A stretch of 33,174 bases of DNA from DASWIV01 sp036397475 (GTDB lineage: Bacteria; JAJVIF01; JAPKYR01): assembly GCA_036397475.1 (NCBI GenBank), contig DASWIV010000148.1, positions 1 through 33,174 on the forward strand. Direction: 5' to 3'. The position numbers and the translations under genes are program-made. This document shows positions 22,314 through 30,300 of the stretch, in pieces (position 1 is the first letter of the stretch; each line of letters opens with the position of its first letter). A model generated the notes under the pieces. That model was not told the DNA's origin. It made no database searches and saw only the letters and a list, made by a program, of their open reading frames with translations.

Positions 22314-23870
22314 CTTCTTATTTTCCGCATCGCTTCCATATCCTCCACCACCCGGTGTTTCTATCCTCAGTTTATCCCCTTCCCTTAATTCCATCATCAC
22401 CCTTGAATCCAACTCCAACTCGACTCCTTCCCTGACCAACAGGTTTTTTCCTGCCTTCCCATTTCCCCCGCCATTCATTCCCTCGACCCCTGCCTCCCTG
22501 TGATTACTCAATACGGTGCACTCGCAATCTTCCAGTATCTCAAATTCTCTTACCACGCCATTTCCGCCATAAAACAGCCCGCCTCCGCCGGAATTTTCAC
22601 GAACCATGTACCGGACAATCCTGAGCGGATATTCCCTCTCTATGGATTCAACCGGTGTACTGCGGGTGTTGGTCATGTGCGTCTGGATCCCGCTCGCGCC
22701 ATTGCAGCCATCCGACGCTCCCGCACCCCCGCCGATTGTCTCGTAAAAACTGAAGTTCCCGTTTCCGAAAAGTACGTTGTTCATTGTCGACTGGCTCGAC
22801 GCAGCGCTCTCCCATCCAATATTTCCCAAAGCCTTGAGAAGCGCCTCGACAATCGCCTGGCTTGTCTCTACATTCCCTCCGGCAACCGCCGCGCCATCCG
22901 ACGGCTTCAGCACGCTTCCATCCCGGATTAGAATTTCTACCGGACGCAGCAGCCCTGAGGTAGATGGTGTGTCGGCCGGAAGAAATAACCTCAATGCATA
23001 CAGTACCGCTGACCGCGTTATCGCTTCATTCGCGTTCAGGCATCCCGGATGCTGATCGGACGATTCCGAAAGATCGACCTTTAGTTTTGAATTGGAAAGC
23101 GAAATTTCGCAATGTATTTTCACTCCCGGCTCTCCGGGAATTGAGTCCATCAAGGCGACTCCTGTCCCCTTACTTTCCGGTTTTGAGTCCAGGAATGATG
23201 TAAGTATCTTTTCACTGTGATCGAGAAGCGCGTCGGCTTCATTAATTATCCGGCCGATGCCCCGGCTGCTCGCAAGCTCAGTCAGGCGCTTCAATCCTGT
23301 AGCACCCGACGCTACCTGCGCGCGAAGGTCGCCGTTCCGCTCTTCGGGCTGCCTCGATGCATTCCTGATTTCAGCAAGTACATCCTCCCTGATATTTCCG
23401 CCCTCGATAATTTTCACCGGTTTGATGATGATTCCTTCCTCAGACAGGTATTTCGAAAGTGGTAGGCTTCCCGGAGCTATCCCCCCGACATCGGAATGGT
23501 GAGCCCTGACCCCGAGATAAAACGACGGGGCGGAATTCGGGTCATGAAAAAATGGGAATATGACGGTTATGTCCGGAAGATGCGTCCCTCCGGAAAATGG
23601 ATCGTTCAATACGACCGCGTCGCCGGGATTCATCCGGACATTGTCAATCGCTGCCCGGCAGGATGTATCCATGCTTCCCAGATGCACCGGGATGTGATTC
23701 GCTCCGGCTATCAATTCACACGAACTGTTAAATAACGCGCACGAATAATCCCGCCTTTCCTTGATGTTCTGGCTGAACGCGCCGTGGCACAGCGCTTCGC
23801 CCATCTCCTCGAGAATGGATTTTGAAAGCGCGTGGAATACTCCTGTTTCTACCGGACTGACGCTATTCAT
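22311..23870 (-). CDS. hyuB: Hydantoinase B / oxoprolinase-type subunit
   Basis: HyuB pairs with HyuA to hydrolyse cyclic amide substrates (hydantoins, 5-oxoproline) with ATP. The 519-residue protein has the family's features: an N-terminal AFSQNIKERRDYSCALFN, then IPVHLGSMDTS, GDAVVLNDPFSGGTHLPDIT, RAHHSDVGGIAPGS, and the C-terminal GGGGLFYGGNGVVREFEIL with a closing ETPGGGGYG. Its length matches the family. The start overlaps the hyuA stop as ATGA, so the subunits are translationally coupled. The substrate cannot be read from the sequence. No transporter or amidohydrolase gene is nearby to narrow it down. The gene converges on the TadG-like gene and touches its terminator. Confidence 0.92.
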   Translation of the reverse strand: MNSVSPVETGVFHALSKSILEEMGEALCHGAFSQNIKERRDYSCALFNSSCELIAGANHIPVHLGSMDTSCRAAIDNVRMNPGDAVVLNDPFSGGTHLPDITVIFPFFHDPNSAPSFYLGVRAHHSDVGGIAPGSLPLSKYLSEEGIIIKPVKIIEGGNIREDVLAEIRNASRQPEERNGDLRAQVASGATGLKRLTELASSRGIGRIINEADALLDHSEKILTSFLDSKPESKGTGVALMDSIPGEPGVKIHCEISLSNSKLKVDLSESSDQHPGCLNANEAITRSAVLYALRLFLPADTPSTSGLLRPVEILIRDGSVLKPSDGAAVAGGNVETSQAIVEALLKALGNIGWESAASSQSTMNNVLFGNGNFSFYETIGGGAGASDGCNGASGIQTHMTNTRSTPVESIEREYPLRIVRYMVRENSGGGGLFYGGNGVVREFEILEDCECTVLSNHREAGVEGMNGGGNGKAGKNLLVREGVELELDSRVMMELREGDKLRIETPGGGGYGSDAENKK

Positions 23871-25828
23871 TCAATATCGATCTCCAGGTGTCCCGACGAA
23901 TTCATCGATGCGCTGCAATCCGGTGGAAGATATACAGTCGAATAATCATCGGCGATTATTCCGGGACCATTTATCCTTTCACCCACCGGAAGCAGGTATC
24001 TGTCATATACCGGGCAGTCGACATAATTTTTATCGATGAAAATTTCCTGTGTGGCAATTTTCGACGATTCCAGGTTTCGATTTCCATTTGTTAATTCAGG
24101 GAAATTGATCGGTGGTGCCGCTATTTCACCTCGAACTCTTACTGTTACAAGTTCAACTGGCGTGCCTGAGTGAAGATACGTGTATCGCTCCGCGTACGCT
24201 TTCTTGTACCTGATTTTCAGATCTTCCGGGTTAACCAGCTCAATCTCAAGCGCATGCGATTGTCCAACATACCTGCATTCACATGTCACTGAGAATTCTG
24301 TCGAGCCTGTTTCCCCCCATTCAGATAATTCGTCTTCAACATCGCTCTTCAGATTTTCAACGACTGAATTCAAAATTTCATTCGATCCGTCAACCTGAAC
24401 AAGAAGCGCCCTTTCCTTCTCAACGGAGATCGGAGCTGCCAGTAATCCAACCGCGGAATATACTCCTGCCGCGCATGGATGAATCACTTCTCTTATTCCC
24501 AATTCTCTCGCGCATTCGACAGCGAACACCGCCCCGGCGCCTCCAAACGGCACCAGCGTAAACGGCTTGTCGCTTCTCGACGGGTCGATCCCTCTTGCTA
24601 CGGAAATTTTCCTGAGCGCTCCGACAAGATGAATTTTCGTAAGCTCGATCACCCCTTCCAGGAAATCTTCCCTTTTCATCCCGTCCGGACAAACTTCGCT
24701 GAATGCCCTTTCCGACAGGCGCTCATCCAGGCTCATTTTCCCGCCAAGGAATTTAGACTTGACGATCCTCCCGGACAGCATAGCGATATCGGTAAGTGTC
24801 AGCGGTCCGCCATTTCCATAGCATGCCGGTCCGGGATCAGCCCCCGCGCTTCCAGGTCCCAGTTTCAGCATTCCTCCCGAATCGATTTTAACGATCGATC
24901 CGCCCCCGGCGCCGATCGTGTGTATATCCATAGCAGGCATCGGGTACGGGATCCCGTCGATCTCACTTTCGCGGGTGCGCGGAAGATTGCCAGTTATCAT
25001 TGTTACATCTGTCGACGTGCCCCCCATATCGAGTGCGAGTACCCTGCCGCGCCCGGTCAATCTTGCCGCGTACGCCCCCCCTGCAGGTCCAGAGAGCACA
25101 CATGCTGCCGGATTTCGATTCGCGGATTCGCCCGAAATCAGCCCGCCCGATGAATTCATCAGCGCGAAATTGGATTTGATCTCGCCGGATAAATTTCTGA
25201 TGTAACTGTCCAGGACAGGGGACAGGTAAGCCGCGATCGACGCAAGCGACCATCGCTCATACTCTCGCGGATAAGATGTCAACGCGCTGGATGTGAACAC
25301 ATTCAATCCGGTGAGTTCAGATAATTTTTGGCCCAAACTGATTTCTTCATCGGGAAATTGGCCTGAATGAATCATCCCGACAGCAACACTTTTCATTCCC
25401 GTCTTTTTCAGTTCTTCTGCGATCTTTTCAATCTCAGATTCACCCGGTGACAATATTGCCGTCCCCGACTTATCGAGTCTAAGATTAATTTCAAATATAT
25501 TTTCTCTTTCGATTAATGGAACATGCCGTCGCGGATTCAATGAATACAGATTCTTCCTGTCTCCTCTTCCAAGTTCCAGAACATCGGCAAATCCCTTACT
25601 TACAACCATCCCCGCCATTCCACCCGACCGTGACAATATCGCGTTTGTCCCCACTGTCGTACCGTGACATAGCAAATTGAAACTTTCACCCACTTTTTCA
25701 ATCCCGTTTAAAACTGCGCGAGCGGGATTGTCCGGAGTCGAAGGCACTTTGGCTGTCTTAAGTGCGCCATTTGATATCCATGCGATATCCGTGAAAGTCC
25801 CGCCGGTATCGATCCCAATTCTGTCCAT
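23867..25828 (-). CDS. hyuA: Hydantoinase A / oxoprolinase-type ATPase subunit
   Basis: HyuA is the ATP-binding subunit of hydantoinase/oxoprolinase complexes and has an actin-like ATPase fold. The 653-residue protein starts with DRIGIDTGGTFTDIAW, the phosphate-binding loop. A second copy-like motif LALDMGGTSTDVTMI follows near residue 265, and later GAGGGSIVKIDSGGMLKLGP then GSAGADPGPACYG, PFGGAGAVFA and HPCAAGVYSAVGLL are all family-typical. The gene is complete, slightly shorter than the usual 680 residues. ATG at 25828 is preferred; a GTG six bases upstream is also possible, and neither has a strong ribosome binding site. It forms a two-gene operon with hyuB. The reaction is likely ATP-dependent ring opening, but the substrate is open. 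Confidence 0.93.
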   Translation of the reverse strand: MDRIGIDTGGTFTDIAWISNGALKTAKVPSTPDNPARAVLNGIEKVGESFNLLCHGTTVGTNAILSRSGGMAGMVVSKGFADVLELGRGDRKNLYSLNPRRHVPLIERENIFEINLRLDKSGTAILSPGESEIEKIAEELKKTGMKSVAVGMIHSGQFPDEEISLGQKLSELTGLNVFTSSALTSYPREYERWSLASIAAYLSPVLDSYIRNLSGEIKSNFALMNSSGGLISGESANRNPAACVLSGPAGGAYAARLTGRGRVLALDMGGTSTDVTMITGNLPRTRESEIDGIPYPMPAMDIHTIGAGGGSIVKIDSGGMLKLGPGSAGADPGPACYGNGGPLTLTDIAMLSGRIVKSKFLGGKMSLDERLSERAFSEVCPDGMKREDFLEGVIELTKIHLVGALRKISVARGIDPSRSDKPFTLVPFGGAGAVFAVECARELGIREVIHPCAAGVYSAVGLLAAPISVEKERALLVQVDGSNEILNSVVENLKSDVEDELSEWGETGSTEFSVTCECRYVGQSHALEIELVNPEDLKIRYKKAYAERYTYLHSGTPVELVTVRVRGEIAAPPINFPELTNGNRNLESSKIATQEIFIDKNYVDCPVYDRYLLPVGERINGPGIIADDYSTVYLPPDCSASMNSSGHLEIDIE

Positions 25829-25954
25829 TTGCACCGGACGATGTTATCAGTATGTAATGAATCGTTCAATGACATGGCACCCAGGTCCAGGTGTAAGAGG
25901 CTTTTGCTATTATTTCGATCATCAATCTACCATTTCAACATTGAGGGAGAACCA

Positions 25955-26062
25955 ATGGACTCTAGTGAGGCGTTTAGCAGCATGCCGGGTATGCCGGGAA
26001 GCTGATCCCGCTATGGCATCTCTTCCGGCAAAAAAACACTGACCATATGCGTCTCCCCTGGC
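25955..26062. pseudogene. Copy A of a duplicated gene junction (remnants on both strands)
   Basis: From 25981 to 26062 this region matches 26606-26687 with few changes. On the plus strand a mini-frame (25955-26005) has a GAGGGAG ribosome binding site and an ATG, and it ends in MPGMPGS like the lipoprotein at 26196. On the minus strand, the stop at 26011-26013 closes a frame reading PGETHMVSVFLPEEMP, which runs upstream for 39 codons with no clear start. It looks like the decayed duplicate of a tail-to-tail gene pair. No complete gene remains. Confidence 0.6.
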
Positions 26063-26129
26063 TTTTCGTTGAGCTTTATCATATTGCCTTCAGATTCACA
26101 GGCAGATTCATCTATCCTGAAATTATATT

Positions 26130-26157
26130 TTTACTAATAAATAAAATGTGTTATTAT
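26130..26157 (+). promoter_or_regulatory. Candidate promoter of the small lipoprotein gene
   Basis: TTTACT (26130-26135) and TATTAT (26152-26157) are 16 bases apart and lie 39 bp before the ATG. Both boxes are imperfect and the region is AT-rich, so this is tentative. Confidence 0.4.
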
Positions 26158-26195
26158 TTCGCCATTAACCAACCATCTCTTCAAGGGGAAGACTC

Positions 26196-26630
26196 ATGAA
26201 GAAATCTTTCATCTCAATTCTGCTAATTGTCCCATTAGCGCTTGCTTTGTTCATTCCATCCTGTGGAGGAGGCTCTCCGGAATCTGTCGTGGCAAATTTC
26301 AGCATGGCGGTAATGGATGGCGATATGACCAAGGCCAAAAAATACTGCACCGATACCTTCAACGGCACCTATTTGGCCGGCGCTTCCGCCATGGAGGATA
26401 TGATGCCGGACCTCGGCGAGGATAAGCCAAGTAAATCTGATCTTCTGGAGAATCTTGAGAGCGAGATAAACGGCGAGACCGCCCGGGTATGGTCAAGCGA
26501 CGCAGCTTTTCTTGTATATGAATTAAAAAAGGAAGCTGGTGGATGGAAGATCAGCGGCTTCGACATGAGCGCCATGATGGAAGGCTTAGGCGATGTGATG
26601 GGAGACATGCCGGGTATGCCGGGAAGCTGA
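26196..26630 (+). CDS. Small lipoprotein with DUF4878/NTF2-like domain
   Basis: The 144-residue protein has a lipoprotein signal peptide (MKKSFISILLIVPLALALFI, then PSC with the Cys23 lipobox) and a folded part beginning SPESVVANFSMAVMDGDMTK followed by AKKYCTDTF. That stretch is typical of the NTF2-like DUF4878 domain found in small secreted lipoproteins. A strand segment (TARVWSSDAAFLVYELKKEA then GGWKISGF) completes the domain. The end is a Met-Gly-rich tail, MEGLGDVMGDMPGMPGS. The ribosome binding site GGGGAAG lies six bases ahead of the ATG. Its end forms part of the duplicated junction: the last codons are repeated at 25981. The function is unknown; it may bind a ligand or help envelope structure. 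Confidence 0.75.
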   Translation: MKKSFISILLIVPLALALFIPSCGGGSPESVVANFSMAVMDGDMTKAKKYCTDTFNGTYLAGASAMEDMMPDLGEDKPSKSDLLENLESEINGETARVWSSDAAFLVYELKKEAGGWKISGFDMSAMMEGLGDVMGDMPGMPGS

Positions 26631-26687
26631 TCCCGCTACGGCATCTCTTCCGGCAGGAAGACGCTGACCATATGCGTCTCCCCGGGA
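26606..26687. repeat. Copy B of the duplicated gene junction
   Basis: This copy carries the final codons of the lipoprotein gene and, on the minus strand, a frame ending PGETHMVSVFLPEEMP with its stop at 26636-26638. The minus-strand frame runs upstream (to the right) into the terminator of the next gene, with no complete gene. Differences from copy A are all at synonymous positions of the minus-strand frame. Confidence 0.7.
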
Positions 26688-26755
26688 TTCCCGTGGAGAA
26701 CTACCATATTTCCTTTCACAAAACTTCTCGACGCATCCGCAATTTTCGTAAATGC

Positions 26756-26783
26756 AAAAAAAAAATACGCACTTCCGTGCGCA
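26756..26783 (-). terminator. Intrinsic terminator for the CxxC membrane-protein gene
   Basis: On the minus strand CGCAC pairs with GTGCG across a GGAA loop, followed by T, A and ten T. It lies about 35 bp past the stop of the gene at 26815-27585. Confidence 0.9.
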
Positions 26784-26814
26784 GAAACACTGGCTCTTTA
26801 TCTTCCCGCTCTCT

Positions 26815-27585
26815 TTACATCAACGGTATCTCATTTCCTACCGGACCAAGCCTCTCTTCAACATAAGCTTCCGACATTGCCATGAAATTTTCAGCAAGCG
26901 GTGAATCGCTTGAATCATCCGCCCACTCATTCAGCACCCTCTTATTGTCATTCCACCAATTAAACGCATCGTCCGCTGTCCCGACCGTCAGCGGCAGAAT
27001 GATAGCGTCCCATTCCTCCGAGTTGTGGACCTTGTTCAACGCGTCCGGAATATCAAGAACGTAGCCTCTCGTAATTCGATCCGATAACTCCCTCATACGG
27101 CTCACGAGGTTATCCGGGTATTCCCAGCTCGGGGTCCCGCCAAAAGGAAAATTCGCCACCGTGAAAAATCCGTTCTTCTTGCCTCCGGCTGTTACCCATC
27201 GATGGTCCTTCGGCAAAGGATTCTGGCTGTTATACCATTCGGTCCATGGTGAATCCTCCGGTGCGGTCTGCCATTTCCAGGCTCCCCACGCGACTGTGTT
27301 GCTGGTTCGCCACAGCCCACATCGCGGACAATATTCTGCCGAAACCGTGCTTGGCCCTATTCCGAGTAAGATGATCAGGGTGATTGTCCAGAATACGATG
27401 GTCTTCGCGCGGGCTTCCCTCTGGTGCTGGAGATGCCCGTAGTACGCGACATTAAGTTTTTCGGCTTCCTTCTCGTTGGCTTCGATGTACGGATTTTCCT
27501 CGACATAACCGCCGTCGTTGACGTTACTGTCCCCGCTGCCCGAGCCGTTTTTGTATCTGTCCCGTTCTTTTTGCGTAAATGCCAT
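26815..27585 (-). CDS. Single-pass membrane protein with CxxC motif, unknown
   Basis: The 256-residue protein is not recognised. A hydrophilic N-terminus (Gly-, Ser- and Asn-rich, then a Glu- and Lys-rich helix to about residue 60) leads into one membrane helix (KTIVFWTITLIILLGIG, about 61-77). Next comes EYCPRCGLWRTSN, with Cys86 and Cys89 as a possible metal-binding or disulfide pair, then Trp-rich stretches (AWGAWKWQTAPEDSPWTEWY) and a helical C-terminal domain. The amphipathic C-terminal part (WDAIILPLTVGTADDAFNWW) is reminiscent of small secreted domains but fits no family I know. A clean terminator follows. The start has a weak GGAAATGG. It could be an envelope redox or binding protein; the evidence is limited to the motif and topology. 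Confidence 0.65.
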   Translation of the reverse strand: MAFTQKERDRYKNGSGSGDSNVNDGGYVEENPYIEANEKEAEKLNVAYYGHLQHQREARAKTIVFWTITLIILLGIGPSTVSAEYCPRCGLWRTSNTVAWGAWKWQTAPEDSPWTEWYNSQNPLPKDHRWVTAGGKKNGFFTVANFPFGGTPSWEYPDNLVSRMRELSDRITRGYVLDIPDALNKVHNSEEWDAIILPLTVGTADDAFNWWNDNKRVLNEWADDSSDSPLAENFMAMSEAYVEERLGPVGNEIPLM

Positions 27586-27769
27586 GGATTACACCATTTC
27601 CAATGGTAATTCCTTTACTACATTACCTTTCACCGGCACGCAATTAGTATCTTAAATAAATTTGTCCGGTATACTTAAGTTTCTTAATGATGATTCTCTA
27701 ATGTTGAATAAATCGATGTTAGAACGACATGCCCTTCGTTCCTGATATTCACACCCGTCCATTATAAAT

Positions 27770-27811
27770 AAAAAACAGCCCCTGACAATCCCTGCCGGGA
27801 TTTTGACGGCT
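27770..27811 (-). terminator. Terminator-like hairpin upstream of the CxxC membrane-protein gene
   Basis: On the minus strand AATCCC pairs with GGGATT across a GGCA loop inside a larger AGCC/GGCT pairing, followed by six T. It lies about 185 bp upstream of the minus-strand gene, so it could be an attenuator in that gene's leader or a block on antisense transcription from the DUF362 gene. Confidence 0.5.
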
Positions 27812-27823
27812 CATTTTAGCGTT

Positions 27824-27852
27824 TTCGACCTTTCGACATCCTACGGTATAAT
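27824..27852 (+). promoter_or_regulatory. Promoter of the DUF362 gene
   Basis: A perfect -10 box TATAAT lies at 27847-27852, with a modest -35 match TTCGAC 17 bases upstream (27824-27829). The start would be near 27859, leaving a leader of about 46 bases. Confidence 0.65.
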
Positions 27853-27904
27853 ACTCTCTGTCTAATTCGGGGCATCATTAAAGCAGTACGGAGTAATTTT
27901 AACT

Positions 27905-29038
27905 GTGACACAGTCTAAAGTAGCAGTCATAAAAACCACACCGGAAACAGTCGTCGACGATTACCGTCAGGCGATGAAACTCGCCGACATCGAAAAGCAC
28001 ATCGACGTCACCAAAACCACCATCCTCAAAGACAACATTTCGTGGCATTACCCGTTCCCCGGATCGAACACCACACCGTGGCAGATGGAAGGCTCCATCC
28101 TTGGACTTCAGGACGCCGGTAACACGGATATTGTCTGCGTCCAGAACGAGACAGTCGTAACTCGCGCGAAAAAAGGCGAGCAGCTTAACAAATACGACAT
28201 CTGCTTCGAAAAACACGACATCCCGGTCCTGTACAACTTCCGTAAGGACCACATGAAATGGATCAAGTACAAACCCAAGGCGAAAATGCGTGTCCTCGAC
28301 TTCATTTTTCCGAAGGGATTCATCATCCCCGATTACTTCCTCGGGAAAAATATCCTGCACCAGCCGACAGTAAAGTGCCACATTTACACCACAACCACCG
28401 GAGCGATGAAAAACGCATTCGGCGGCCTTTTGAACACCTCCCGGCACATGACACATTCGGTCATACATGAAACTCTTGTTGACCTTCTCGCGATCCAGAA
28501 GGAAATTCATACCGGCATTTTCGCCGTGATGGACGGCACCACCGCGGGAAACGGTCCGGGTCCAAGGACAATGATCCCTGTCGAGAAGGATGTCATTCTC
28601 GCGAGCGCCGACCAGGTCGCGATCGACGCTGTCTCGGCGTCGATGATGGGATTCAATCCGATGGACATCGGATACATTCATATCGCGCACCACGCCGGAC
28701 TCGGTATGGGTGAACTCGATGGAATCGAAATTGTAGGCGACAAAGAGGTAGCTAACGAACAATGGGGATTCCACGTCGGCGCGAACGCCGCCGCCCGCTA
28801 CGGTGGCCATCCGCTGTGGTTCGGTCCCGGAAAACACATCCAGAAACTGTTCTTCCAGACACCGCTTGTGTATTTGTTCATTCTCGCGTCATATGTGTAC
28901 CACGACGCGATCCAGTGGCCATTTGTGAGTAAGAAGATTTACGATAAGTGGCTGGTCGAAAGCAAATGGGGACGTTTATTTGATGATTACGGCAAAATGG
29001 AAGAACCCCGGGAAATATCTGTCGAAGTCGGCACCTGA
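27905..29038 (+). CDS. DUF362-domain protein
   Basis: The 377-residue protein begins at GTG; a GGAG lies eleven bases upstream. The DUF362 domain is visible across FAVMDGTTAGNGPGPRTM, VILASADQVAIDAVSASMMG and FNPMDIGYIHIAHHAG, phrases that recur across the family. Many DUF362 proteins carry a ferredoxin-like 4Fe-4S region; here no Cys-rich cluster is seen (only three isolated Cys), so the protein appears to lack it. A hydrophobic segment near the end (FFQTPLVYLFILASYVY) could be a membrane helix. The function of the family is not established. The gene stands alone behind a good -10 box; no partner is obvious, so the role is left open. Confidence 0.85.
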   Translation: MTQSKVAVIKTTPETVVDDYRQAMKLADIEKHIDVTKTTILKDNISWHYPFPGSNTTPWQMEGSILGLQDAGNTDIVCVQNETVVTRAKKGEQLNKYDICFEKHDIPVLYNFRKDHMKWIKYKPKAKMRVLDFIFPKGFIIPDYFLGKNILHQPTVKCHIYTTTTGAMKNAFGGLLNTSRHMTHSVIHETLVDLLAIQKEIHTGIFAVMDGTTAGNGPGPRTMIPVEKDVILASADQVAIDAVSASMMGFNPMDIGYIHIAHHAGLGMGELDGIEIVGDKEVANEQWGFHVGANAAARYGGHPLWFGPGKHIQKLFFQTPLVYLFILASYVYHDAIQWPFVSKKIYDKWLVESKWGRLFDDYGKMEEPREISVEVGT

Positions 29039-29115
29039 AAATCCCAGGCACGACAGTAATGGAGTGCTCTGCTAGCGCAAATTTTCATACTCAATTGATG
29101 GTTGGTTATGTTCGG

Positions 29116-30282
29116 TCATTTCCCCTGACTCAGCCACCTTACGTACTCCACTACATCCACATTCCAGACCTCAAACCCCCTCCTGCTCGCTTCAAATTCA
29201 ATCACTTTCTCCCCCCCACTAATTCCCGAAAACTCTACACTCTCGATAACAGCGTCATTGTCGCTTTCAAAAATCTCGAAGCAGCACCGCAATCCTGTCC
29301 CGCATTTCATCCTCTCCCACAACTCTGCCCTCTCTACATCAGTTAATTTCACTCCCTCCATCTCCTGCCCGTTCCCGACCTGCCTGACTTCCTTCACCAG
29401 CGGCATCTTTTCTATCCCGGGCAATTCGCATTTCACTTTCAGGTGTTTTGTATTTTCAAGGTACTCAAACCCATACGCCTGTAGAAACTCGACCGGATAA
29501 TCCGACATCCCCATGACCATCTCCGCGTACGCTTCCACTCCCTCCGCGTTTCCGCTCGAGTACTTGAGCTTCAACTTATCGATAATCTCATTCCGCTCGA
29601 CAACTTCTTCCTGGAACCTGGCGTGTTTCTCCTCCCATTTCTTCAGCCTCTCACCGTACTCCCCCATCACCTCGTCGCGCTTCGTTTCCCACACCTTCAG
29701 ATTTTCAAGATACCTTTTCTTAGTCTCATCAAGCTCCCTGACCTGCGCCTCCCATTCATCATAGTCCTTCTTCCATCGTGCCTTAGCCTGCATTTCCTTC
29801 AGCCCTTTGAATAATCCGCCGCCCTCGACCTTGTACTTTTCACCATTTTCTTTCGGTTCATGCGGAATTTCCCCTTCCGGCTCTTTCGGTTTCGGATTCA
29901 GCTTTGGCTCATCCGGCCTCTGCGTACGAAAAACCGCCTTCGACTTTAAATTCTCCCACACTAACGGCTTGTAGTTATCGATCCCGTACCTTAGCACTCC
30001 GGCATATTTTTCGATTTCTTTTTTCGCGTCCGACGTCAGGTGCTCAGCCCAGACGTCCCACTCCCCACGGGTTTCAGCGATCCCTTTTTTCACTCCGGCG
30101 ATCTGCGACGCAAGCAGCCATTCCTCCGCATGCTTCTCAAAGCTTGCCTTCAGCGAATCGGCTATCGCCTCGACAATAAACGCGTGGCGTCCTTCGATCG
30201 TACGTTCAATCCCTAATTCGCTATTGGAAATTTCCGCGGTGTAAATCTTTGATCCGTCTTCTTTATCTATTTCTTTCAACAT
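29116..30282 (-). CDS. Coiled-coil protein with a restriction-system-like C-terminal domain
   Basis: The 388-residue protein has an N-terminal helical region (to about residue 110), a Pro- and Glu-rich linker (about 118-150), and a long charged coiled coil (about 160-245). The C-terminal domain runs YPVEFLQAYGFEYLENTKHL then ELPGIEKMPLVKEVRQV, ERAELWERM, FEIFESDNDAVIESVEFSG. That pattern, an LP..LP-x-(V/L)KEV motif and then a FE-IFE-D segment, resembles a domain I recall from putative restriction-endonuclease-like proteins, where it precedes the nuclease part. No nuclease motif is seen here. It lies 18 bp after recN and is probably co-transcribed with nadK-recN, so a link to DNA repair or defence is possible. 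The family match is by eye and uncertain. Confidence 0.6.
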   Translation of the reverse strand: MLKEIDKEDGSKIYTAEISNSELGIERTIEGRHAFIVEAIADSLKASFEKHAEEWLLASQIAGVKKGIAETRGEWDVWAEHLTSDAKKEIEKYAGVLRYGIDNYKPLVWENLKSKAVFRTQRPDEPKLNPKPKEPEGEIPHEPKENGEKYKVEGGGLFKGLKEMQAKARWKKDYDEWEAQVRELDETKKRYLENLKVWETKRDEVMGEYGERLKKWEEKHARFQEEVVERNEIIDKLKLKYSSGNAEGVEAYAEMVMGMSDYPVEFLQAYGFEYLENTKHLKVKCELPGIEKMPLVKEVRQVGNGQEMEGVKLTDVERAELWERMKCGTGLRCCFEIFESDNDAVIESVEFSGISGGEKVIEFEASRRGFEVWNVDVVEYVRWLSQGK

Positions 30283-30300
30283 TATTGAAATCCAGAATTT

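Larger units (their letters stand above)
27586..27904. other. Divergent intergenic region
   Basis: The 319-bp gap separates the minus-strand membrane-protein gene from the plus-strand DUF362 gene. It holds the DUF362 promoter and a minus-strand terminator-like hairpin. No gene is evident in the remainder. Confidence 0.6.

Noticed and set aside
26639..26814. Intact minus-strand gene at copy B
   Set aside because: The frame has a normal-looking end, but upstream it runs through the neighbour's terminator and lacks a start, so it is treated as a remnant.
27899..28837. 312-codon open frame on the minus strand opposite the DUF362 gene
   Set aside because: It lies fully inside the DUF362 gene, which has clear family motifs. 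Its own composition (rich in Val, His, Asp and Arg) reflects third-position complementarity, and it has no family resemblance.
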